Positions 1 to 5,692 of a stretch of 9,115 nt of DNA are shown here, one piece after another. The stretch's first letter is position 1. Each line of letters starts with the position of its first letter. The notes beneath the pieces were generated by a model, which saw nothing but the letters and a program-made list of their open reading frames with translations, was not told the DNA's origin and searched no databases. This DNA comes from DASPKW01 sp038244055 (GTDB lineage Bacteria; Planctomycetota; Phycisphaerae; Tepidisphaerales; Tepidisphaeraceae). The position numbers were made by a program, and so were the translations under genes. The stretch lies in assembly GCA_038244055.1 (NCBI GenBank), contig JBBRTW010000285.1:1-9115 (forward strand), in the 5' to 3' direction.

Positions 1-525
1 CGGTGGTTGTGCGATGGCCATCCGGGCCGTCCCGGTCGAGGCATCCACCAACAGCTCCACCCGGCTCCACTGCGAGGGGTCAAACTTCGGATGTTCGTGC
101 CGGGTAAACGGCCCTTTGCCCTCATTGTTGTGGCCCTTGCGGTAGTCCCAGTGCCCGCCGTTGGGCACCTGGAACTGAATGCCGCCGAGCGCGTCCAGAT
201 TGGGCGGCGGATTCGTGCAGAAGATCAGTACGCCGGCCGCATGATCAGGCTTGCCCGAGACGTGCCGCATGGTGAACGTGAGGCGGTAGCGTGAGTATTG
301 TTCCTGTGTGTAGATGACCCCGCGGCCGGCGCCCTTGCTGGCCATGGCGCCATCCTTGACCGTCCAACCCTCGGCCGGCGCCTGCGTCCAGCCGTCGAGT
401 GTTTTGCCATCGAAGAGCGACTTGCCCCTGTCCGCCTCCGCGGACTTGGGCTCTGCGTGCGATAACGACGCGACGAGCAGCAGGATGTAAAGGCACAGGC
501 CAGCAATCAGGGACGCTGATTTCAT
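1..525 (-). CDS. Secreted DUF1080 (3-keto-disaccharide hydrolase-like) protein, C-terminus cut by window edge
   Basis: The first 175 residues are present and the frame is open to base 1; family members are usually about 220-260 residues, so perhaps 50-80 are missing. The start is ATG at 525-523, with AAGAGGA (540-534) 8 bases upstream. Residues 1-24 form a signal peptide: MK, a hydrophobic stretch (LIAGLCLYILLLVAS), then LSHA, with cleavage likely before EPKS. The mature part opens with LFDGKTLDGW (37-46), the hallmark start of DUF1080 domains, followed by WTVKDGAM (54-61), AAGVLIF (96-102), IQFQVPNGGHWDY (116-128) and WSRVELLV (153-160), all in the expected order of the concanavalin-like beta-sandwich. 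Known for the family: many members are exported, and some hydrolyse 3-keto-glycosides. The substrate here is unknown. It is divergent from the LEPR gene at 1119. Confidence 0.88.
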   Translation of the reverse strand, partial: MKSASLIAGLCLYILLLVASLSHAEPKSAEADRGKSLFDGKTLDGWTQAPAEGWTVKDGAMASKGAGRGVIYTQEQYSRYRLTFTMRHVSGKPDHAAGVLIFCTNPPPNLDALGGIQFQVPNGGHWDYRKGHNNEGKGPFTRHEHPKFDPSQWSRVELLVDASTGTARMAIAQPP

Positions 526-707
526 TTGAAGGGTCCTCTTGATCTCCATGCTACCGTCGAGGGAGGCAGTTGTTTGGCGGCCCGCACGTCCGTTCCCGTA
601 CCCATCGCGATGCCGACATGCGCCTTTGCCAATGCGGGAGCAACGTTGACGTCATCGCCGGCCATGGCGATAGTGTCGTATTCGGCCCAGCCGATATTGT
701 CCGACAC
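522..707 (-). pseudogene. Decayed fragment of a heavy-metal (P1B) P-type ATPase
   Basis: A 61-codon open stretch (first codon GTG) contains IAMAGDDVNVAPALAKAHVG followed by IAMGTGTDV (core bases 576-674). This is the C-terminal hinge of the P-domain of heavy-metal ATPases, whose consensus is VAMVGDGINDAPALAxADVG then IAMGTGTDVA. The key GDGxND motif is damaged: it reads GDDVNV, with the second Asp replaced by Val, and ADVG reads AHVG. No phosphorylation motif (DKTGT), no membrane segments and no further ATPase sequence surround it, and after TGTDV the similarity stops. The stop codon overlaps the DUF1080 start (ATGA, 525-522), which is probably chance. I read it as non-functional gene debris. 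The family call is firm for the roughly 33-residue core only. Confidence 0.72.
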
Positions 708-714
708 GCCATAT

Positions 715-785
715 TGCGGATCAGGGATTCAGGATCATTTGATCGAGGCGGAAGCTTGTCCCTATGGCGGCGATCCAATCGCCGG
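715..785 (+). repeat. Dispersed 71-bp repeat, copy 1
   Basis: These 71 bases match 4126-4196 with 5 mismatches by eye and no gaps. Matching pieces include GGGATTCAGGATCATTTGAT and CGAGGCGGAAGC. Both copies are in direct orientation and flank the LEPR gene. On the minus strand both copies can be read as GDWI(A/V)(A/G)IGT(S/R)FRLDQMILNP, but this copy has a stop immediately after NP where copy 2 has CGA. It could be a genome-wide intergenic repeat or the debris of a shared gene end; the window cannot decide. Confidence 0.85.
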
Positions 786-920
786 TCCGCCGATCTCCAT
801 CACGGAGGAGTCATCCGCGGTCAGACGATAAGTGATGCCTGCGGACGTGCCCTTGGAATTGGGCTGGAAGTAGTCGGTCGGATCGCCTAGGGCTTGTTCA
901 GTAGCGGGATTCCCCTGGTG
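762..920 (-). pseudogene. Unidentified coding-like fragment
   Basis: This is a 52-codon open frame closed by TGA at 923-921 on its 5' side and TAG at 764-762 on its 3' side, with no good start codon. Its translation includes ALGDPTDYFQPNSKGTSAGI and TYRLTADDSSVMEIGGP, which has the amino-acid composition of a real extracellular or beta-rich protein and does not look like a random GC-rich frame. I do not recognise the family. The 3' end runs out of frame into the 71-bp repeat. Together with the neighbouring ATPase fragment it suggests this intergenic region has accumulated broken genes. It could still be a chance open frame. Confidence 0.4.
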
Positions 921-934
921 TCATTGCAGGGGAA
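910..934. repeat. Inverted repeat / hairpin
   Basis: TTCCCCTG (910-917) and CAGGGGAA (927-934) can form a perfect 8-bp stem around a 9-base loop. There is no T-run on either strand, so it is not a standard intrinsic terminator. It sits at the 5' edge of the coding-like fragment and upstream of the LEPR promoter. Its function is unknown. Confidence 0.45.
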
Positions 935-998
935 AGCGGTGATCAGTGCTGACCATCATCGCGCGAAATAGTTCATCCCTAACGGTCCGAGAATTCCT

Positions 999-1026
999 TT
1001 GACCTTGCGATGACAAAGGCTACAGT
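999..1026 (+). promoter_or_regulatory. Candidate sigma-70-type promoter for the LEPR gene
   Basis: TTGACC (999-1004, 5/6 to the -35 consensus) and TACAGT (1021-1026, 4/6 to the -10 consensus) are separated by 16 bases. Transcription would begin near 1033, leaving an untranslated leader of about 85 bases before the ATG at 1119. It rests on motif matching only. Confidence 0.4.
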
Positions 1027-1118
1027 AAGTTGAGAATCCGATTCGGCGAAGGCACTTCACTTCCTCCTGATATCCGAGCATAGCGTACGGTGTTTCAAAA
1101 CTCGTTTCCGGAGATGGT

Positions 1119-3944
1119 ATGAAAACGCGATGCAATCACAAAAACCAATTTGGGCGCAGTCAACGGCCAGCTCCTGCCGCAATCGAGCCGCTGGAAAATC
1201 GCACGATGTTGACGGTTCTGATCAATCCCGTTTTCGGCGTTCAATCACAAAAGCAGGATGGCAGCGATGGAAAGATGCATCGCCCGCCAATCAATGTCGT
1301 TTTCTGGGGCTCCTTCTGGCAGGGAGGCAATGGCTTTGATGAAAACCAATGGGACAGCGCCGCCAGCCCCAATGCCGAAGACATCATGATCGCGATCAAC
1401 AAGGTCATCAATTCAACCTATCTGCAGGGAATCAACCAATATGGCGCGGACCCTTTCAACATGTTTATCAATGACGTGCGCTGGGATAGCTCTGAACCCG
1501 GATCGAGCGTTGACACCGGGAATATCGACGATGTGGTTCAGAACCAGATCGATAATGGCCATGTCCCTGAGCCCGATGAGCAGACCGATGGCAACGGCAA
1601 CCAGGTGGTGCCCATTTATCTTGTGGTGACACCTCCGGGCGTAAGCTCGCCGGGCGCGTCGGGATTTAACGAGACGAGCACGGACATTGATTTGGGAGAT
1701 TTCGATACCATTCCGGAAATGTGGACCAGCGTCAGCGCCAATCCAAACGGCACGCTCAACACCGACGCTTTCACCAGGGTTTTTGGTCATGAGACCGCGG
1801 AGATCATGACGGATACGGGTGGAGACGGATTTGAGGTGAATACGACCTCGGCATGGGCCCTGGGCGGCATCGGTGGCGACGACCAGATCGGCGACAAGGA
1901 AGGCAACGCCTATTCCTTCCGCCTCAGCGATTCCGCAGGTCAACCCTCCATCGACGTGCAGCCCTACTGGTCCAAAGACGACAGCAAATGGCTGGTCACT
2001 GACGGAACCGCCCAAACCATCAACCTCAGCGCCGTCTGGGACCTGTCTGATCCCCAGAAGCCCGTGTTCTCCGGTAAATACGATCTGACCATCAACGGCG
2101 ACCAATGGCTGGACATCAACGACAAGCTCACTATCACCACCTCAACCAGTGGCGCTGTTACAATCGACTTGAATAACGAATTCTACAATTTTGACGCTGG
2201 ATATCTAAACAGCATTTCCCTCAATCTCATGGCCGGCCAGAATTCCGTGAGCATCCCCACTGCTTTGCCGATGACCCTGAACTTCAACATGAACGCAGCC
2301 AGCCCCTTTGGCGGCACCATTGATTTCAAAGGCGCAACTTCACAGCAGGGCAACTGGGATATCACCGGACCCGGCAGCGGAACATTCCTGTTCAACAGTG
2401 CTGGCGGATCTGGTTCCGACACTTTTTCAAATGTGCGTTCCATCACGGCTGGTTCAGGGTCCGACTTCTTCACCATTCGGCCTGGAGGCAGTCTTGCCGG
2501 AAATCTCGATGCTGGCGGCGGCCCCGACAGACTCCTCTATTCCAGCTCCGCCGGCCCCGTGACAATCGACTTAGTCAATCAAAAGGCAACTGCAATCGGC
2601 GGCCTGGTCAGCGGCTTCGAGGGCGTCACCGGAGGCAACGCCTCCGACACGCTCATCGCATCCGCCCCAACCTGGACACTCACCGGATCGGACACCGGAT
2701 TTGCTGGCAACTTCAACTTCGCATCAATTGAAAACCTCGTCGGCGGTCCCGGAGGTGATTTATTCAAATTCGGTCTCGCCAGCTCCGTCTCCGGAATGAT
2801 CGATGGGGGCGGGGGAGTCAACACCCTGGATTATTCTCAACTTCCGGGGCCTGTCACCGTCAACTTCACCACGCACACCGCATCCAGAATCGGCGGCGCC
2901 TTCGCCAATATCCAAAATGTCAAAGGCAGCCTCAGCACCGCAGATACCATCGTCGGCCCGGATGCATCCTGGCTGATCAGCGGAGCCGATGCCGGATCGG
3001 TCAACGGCCTAACGTATTCATCCTTTGAAAATCTCCAGGGAACCGCCTTCACCGATACCTTTACCTTCCTTGCCGGCGGATTAGTCTCCGGGAATGTCAA
3101 CGGCGGCGGCGGGCTCGATACCCTCGACTATTCCCAGATCACCACTGCTGTTTCCATCAACCTCACAACCCACTCCGCCACCGGCATCGGCGGCACATTC
3201 TCCAACATCACCAGTTTTGTCGCAGGCAGCGGCGGCTCGACGGTCACCGGTCCCGCCGGCTCCAATACCTGGTTAATCACCGGCATCAACACCGTCAGCG
3301 TCGCCGGCATCACCCTCACCAATACACCGGCTATCACCGGCGGCCCCGGCGATGATCAATTCAACTTCCAGAGCGGCGGCAGACTCGATGGCAGGATCGA
3401 CGGCGGCGCAGGCATCAACACGCTCTCCTACACCGGAAATACCGGCAATGTCTCTGTCAACCTTTCACTGCACACCGCCACCCGCGCCGGCAGTGTCTTT
3501 AACATCGCCAACGTCATCGGCGGAAGCGGCAACAGTCTTCTCGTCGGCGATGAGAATGCCAACGTCCTCACCGGCGGCGCCGGCCGCAATCTCCTCATCG
3601 GCCGCGCCGGCGCCGATCGCCTGATCGGCAGCACCAGTGACAACCTTCTCATCAGTGATCTGACTATCTACGACCTTAACCCCGTCGCACTCAGCGCGAT
3701 CTTCAACGAATGGACCCGAACCGACATCTCCTCGCAGAAGCGCATTTCAGACCTCATCAGCGAAGATGACAAAAAGGGCCTCAACGGCCGTTATCGTCTC
3801 GACGATTGCTCGCTCATCGCCGACAAATCCAGCGACATCCTCACCGGCTCCAGCGGCTTCGACTGGTTCATCCTCACCAAAAGGCGCGACACCATCTCCA
3901 GCGGCCTAACCCCCGCAGACCGCGTGAGCCGCAGCGACGATTAA
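1119..3944 (+). CDS. LEPR-XLL-type exported protein: EXORDIUM-like HETAE domain, four ~99-residue repeats, RTX-like end
   Basis: This is a 941-residue protein starting at ATG 1119, with GGAG (1110-1113) 5 bases upstream. A basic, polar N-terminus leads to EPLENRTML (23-31), a variant of the planctomycete LEPRxLL sorting motif. Residues 57-297 resemble the EXORDIUM/phosphate-induced protein family: NVVFWGSFW (59-67), VVPIYLVVTPPG (163-174), a zinc-site-like HETAE (224-228) followed by MTD, and QIGDKEGNAY (256-265), in the family's order. Four repeats of about 99 residues follow, marked by GGGPDRLLY, GGGVNTLDY, GGGLDTLDY and GAGINTLSY (starting near 466, 564, 663 and 763), each followed by beta-rich V(T/S)(V/I)(N/D)L and TA..(I)GG. 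The end (about 808-941) has ENANVLTGGAGRNLLIG, then a spacer common in planctomycete RTX-like proteins (TIYDLNPVALSAIFNEW), and DILTGSSGFDWF (906-917). It is probably secreted or cell-surface bound. Peptidase activity is unproven. Confidence 0.9.
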   Translation: MKTRCNHKNQFGRSQRPAPAAIEPLENRTMLTVLINPVFGVQSQKQDGSDGKMHRPPINVVFWGSFWQGGNGFDENQWDSAASPNAEDIMIAINKVINSTYLQGINQYGADPFNMFINDVRWDSSEPGSSVDTGNIDDVVQNQIDNGHVPEPDEQTDGNGNQVVPIYLVVTPPGVSSPGASGFNETSTDIDLGDFDTIPEMWTSVSANPNGTLNTDAFTRVFGHETAEIMTDTGGDGFEVNTTSAWALGGIGGDDQIGDKEGNAYSFRLSDSAGQPSIDVQPYWSKDDSKWLVTDGTAQTINLSAVWDLSDPQKPVFSGKYDLTINGDQWLDINDKLTITTSTSGAVTIDLNNEFYNFDAGYLNSISLNLMAGQNSVSIPTALPMTLNFNMNAASPFGGTIDFKGATSQQGNWDITGPGSGTFLFNSAGGSGSDTFSNVRSITAGSGSDFFTIRPGGSLAGNLDAGGGPDRLLYSSSAGPVTIDLVNQKATAIGGLVSGFEGVTGGNASDTLIASAPTWTLTGSDTGFAGNFNFASIENLVGGPGGDLFKFGLASSVSGMIDGGGGVNTLDYSQLPGPVTVNFTTHTASRIGGAFANIQNVKGSLSTADTIVGPDASWLISGADAGSVNGLTYSSFENLQGTAFTDTFTFLAGGLVSGNVNGGGGLDTLDYSQITTAVSINLTTHSATGIGGTFSNITSFVAGSGGSTVTGPAGSNTWLITGINTVSVAGITLTNTPAITGGPGDDQFNFQSGGRLDGRIDGGAGINTLSYTGNTGNVSVNLSLHTATRAGSVFNIANVIGGSGNSLLVGDENANVLTGGAGRNLLIGRAGADRLIGSTSDNLLISDLTIYDLNPVALSAIFNEWTRTDISSQKRISDLISEDDKKGLNGRYRLDDCSLIADKSSDILTGSSGFDWFILTKRRDTISSGLTPADRVSRSDD
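2496..3522 (+). repeat. Four in-frame ~99-codon repeats within the LEPR gene
   Basis: These are internal repeats at residues of about 460-801. The anchors (D/N)GGG.(D/N)(T/R)L.YS recur at residue spacings near 98, 99 and 100. Between anchors the pattern is beta strand (VT/S-V/I-N-L), H/Q..A(T/S), GG.F.(N)I or a related form, then a W-containing strand (TWTLTGSDTG, SWLISGADAG, TWLITGINTV in the first three) and ENL.G. The copies are diverged at the DNA level, so this looks like an old protein-domain amplification and not a recent tandem duplication. The fourth unit is shorter and passes into the RTX-like end. Confidence 0.75.
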
Positions 3945-4370
3945 GTCTTGCCGGCGCCCGCGATCAAAACTTGCGCCGTTCGAATGGTAATGCAGAATCT
4001 GGACTGTGGGGGCCGCCTGCGTTGACGGCGCGTCCCGGAGGGTGGCGGTGCGGAGTACGAAGGAGGCGCGGCTTCTGCAGGAAGTGCTGGTGCGGCTGGG
4101 GCCGATGCGGTGGGATGCGGTGGGATGCGGATCGGGGATTCAGGATCATTTGATCGAGGCGGAAGCGGGTCCCTATGCCGACGATCCAATCGCCGGCCAG
4201 CCTGGCGCAACCAATCACGGTGCCCGCCACGGCAATCCACGCCCGGCGCGATGTAAACACGCCGACGTTGCGACAGTACCAAACGCGGAGCGACATCGCG
4301 ACGGAAAGATCGTAATTCGCCGGTGCCCGGCCGGGTGTCGCGTCGGTCCGGCTCGAAAGGAAAATTGACC
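3945..4370. other. Intergenic region with repeat copy 2
   Basis: These 426 bases lie between the LEPR gene and the esterase. They hold a short perfect tandem duplication (TGGGATGCGG twice, 4111-4130), the second copy of the 71-bp repeat (4126-4196) and the esterase ribosome site. Open frames cross it on both strands, but none has a recognisable domain or a good start. A possible 6-bp stem just after the LEPR stop (3952-3957 with 3973-3978) lacks a T-run. I see no clear promoter. Confidence 0.6.
4126..4196 (+). repeat. Dispersed 71-bp repeat, copy 2
   Basis: This matches 715-785 with 5 mismatches and no gaps, in the same orientation. It begins within the end of the second TGGGATGCGG unit (4121-4130). 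Here the minus-strand reading continues past FRLDQMILNP into RSA, where copy 1 has a stop, so if either copy derives from a gene end this one has lost the stop or copy 1 has gained one. Confidence 0.85.
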
Positions 4371-5510
4371 ATGCGCGCCCATCCGCAAACCGGCCCATGC
4401 ATACTCACCGCGATCGTCGCATGCCTGCTGACGGCGCACGCCGCCAGCGCAGCGCCCACGTCAGCCGACGCCACGCCACCGGGCAAGAGCTATGTTTACA
4501 AGCGGTCGGGCGGCCAGGATCGCGAAATGGAGATTTACTTTCCACCCGGCCACGATCCCGGCAAATCAAAGGTGCCCGGCGTGGTCCTGTTCCACGGGGG
4601 CGGGTGGAGCGGCGGGAACCTGGGCCAGTTTCGCCTGGCTTGCCAGTACCTGGCCAGCCGCGGCCTCGTCGCCGCGACGGCGCAGTACCGCATGCTCGGC
4701 AAGGAGGAGGCCGGCAAGCTCGCGCAGGGGGAGACCCGCAAGCGGGTCTGCATCACCGATGCCAGGAGCGCGATCCGCTGGTTCAAGCAGCACGCCGGGG
4801 AACTGGGCATCGACCCGCAGCGCATCGTCACCGGCGGCGGATCGGCCGGCGGACATATTTCGGTGCTGGCGACGATCAACCCGGGACTGGATGATCCGGC
4901 CGACCCCAGGAACGTCGACACCTCGGTCGTGGCCTACTTGCTCTTTAATCCGGCGTTTGCCGGGACCGACAGCGCGGATATCGAGGTGGACGTGCAGCGG
5001 CACCTCAAGGCCAACCTCGCCCCGGCGATCGTTTTCTTTGGCACGAAGGACAACTGGAAGATCGGCTGGGACGCCGCGTTTGCGAAGCTCAAGCAACTGG
5101 GCAATTCGACCACCGACGTGGAACTGGCGGAAGGTCAGACGCACAGCTTTTTCAACAAGGATCCCTGGCAGACGGTGACGCTCATCGCCGCCGACCGGTT
5201 CCTGGTGCGCCTGGGCGTGCTCAAGGGGGAACCGACGCTGACCGCCCCTGCCACCGGCGAAAAGCTCGTCCCGCAGGAGCGTGAAGGCTCTGACAGGGCC
5301 GACAAGAATGTCCGCCGCACCGACGCAGGCCGATCGGCGTTTGTCCGCGGTTTCAATGCTTCCCAGTCTTCTGGCGATGTTGTCACGGTGAAGCAGAGAC
5401 CTCGGCGTGATCGCCGTCGGTGCCGGTCTGGGCCCGATTTTCCCGAAATGTCTCGCGCTCCAGGTTCGCAAGAGTCTCCGGCTCTCTGCCGGAGACCCTG
5501 GTTCGGGTGA
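4371..5510 (+). CDS. Secreted alpha/beta hydrolase (carbohydrate-esterase-like) with run-on C-terminal tail
   Basis: The preferred start is ATG 4371 (379 residues). AAAGGA (4356-4361) lies 9 bases upstream, and residues 1-27 form a signal peptide (CILTAIVACLLTAHAASA, cleavage near APTS). An in-frame ATG at 4323 would bury the signal peptide. The BD-FAE/acetyl-esterase fold is clear: HGGGWSGG (75-82, oxyanion hole), GGGSAGGH (155-162, nucleophile Ser158), FFGTKDNW (222-229, acid Asp227) and GQTHSFF (255-261, His258), so the triad is complete. Such planctomycete enzymes probably remove acyl groups from sugars; the substrate is unknown. The fold should end near GEPTLTAPATGEKLV (286-300). The remaining ~75 residues are Arg/Ser-rich and lie on a stretch resembling intergenic repeat, including a strong hairpin, so the native stop has probably been lost. 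The rhamnosidase follows 182 bases downstream on the same strand. Confidence 0.88.
   Translation: MRAHPQTGPCILTAIVACLLTAHAASAAPTSADATPPGKSYVYKRSGGQDREMEIYFPPGHDPGKSKVPGVVLFHGGGWSGGNLGQFRLACQYLASRGLVAATAQYRMLGKEEAGKLAQGETRKRVCITDARSAIRWFKQHAGELGIDPQRIVTGGGSAGGHISVLATINPGLDDPADPRNVDTSVVAYLLFNPAFAGTDSADIEVDVQRHLKANLAPAIVFFGTKDNWKIGWDAAFAKLKQLGNSTTDVELAEGQTHSFFNKDPWQTVTLIAADRFLVRLGVLKGEPTLTAPATGEKLVPQEREGSDRADKNVRRTDAGRSAFVRGFNASQSSGDVVTVKQRPRRDRRRCRSGPDFPEMSRAPGSQESPALCRRPWFG
5460..5501 (+). other. Strong hairpin at the 3' end of the esterase frame
   Basis: GTCTCCGGC (5474-5482) and GCCGGAGAC (5488-5496) form a perfect 9-bp stem with a 5-base loop. An outer CCAGG (5460-5464) can pair with CCTGG (5497-5501), with a one-sided 9-base bulge. 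There is no T-run, so it is not a classical intrinsic terminator, but it could pause polymerase or protect the 3' end of the upstream message. It lies inside the run-on tail of the esterase frame, which is where one would expect non-coding sequence. Confidence 0.6.
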
Positions 5511-5692
5511 TGAAATGGCTTTCCCTCGGCGGAACCGAACCTGTTATTGTTCGCTTCCATCCCCGCCGGTTTGACGATAGGTTTCGGCGCAAGCGGCTGG
5601 TGGAAATCGAAAAACGCCGCGCAGGGGCTGATGGCCGTGATGAACGTGCCGCCAGCCAGATAACAGGAAAGAAGATCTTCACGGACGCGCGC

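Larger units (their letters stand above)
526..1118. other. Intergenic region holding gene debris
   Basis: This stretch separates the divergent DUF1080 and LEPR genes. It contains the P-type ATPase remnant (core 576-674), repeat copy 1 (715-785), the unidentified coding-like fragment (762-920), a hairpin (910-934) and a candidate promoter (999-1026). I see no tRNA or other RNA gene and no intact open frame with its own ribosome site. Confidence 0.7.

Noticed and set aside
1413..2105. 230-codon open frame on the minus strand
   Set aside because: It lies wholly inside the LEPR gene, has no recognisable domain, and the plus-strand frame carries conserved motifs here.
3952..3978. Hairpin after the LEPR stop as a terminator
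   Set aside because: The stem is only 6 bp with a 15-base loop and no T-run.
4323..4370. Upstream ATG for the esterase
   Set aside because: It would add 16 residues before the signal peptide, while ATG 4371 has a ribosome site at the right distance.
3941..4486. Minus-strand frames of 144 and 181 codons over the intergenic gap
   Set aside because: They run into the esterase signal peptide region and have no good start or domain. The only notable part, FRLDQMILNP, belongs to the dispersed repeat.
4566..5471. 301-codon minus-strand frame opposite the esterase
   Set aside because: It is the shadow of a GC-rich gene with a complete catalytic triad on the plus strand. Its translation is Arg/Gly-rich with no domain.
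5420..5692. Upstream extension of the rhamnosidase frame
   Set aside because: It overlaps the esterase tail and a hairpin, has no similarity to GH78 modules and would bury the signal peptide.
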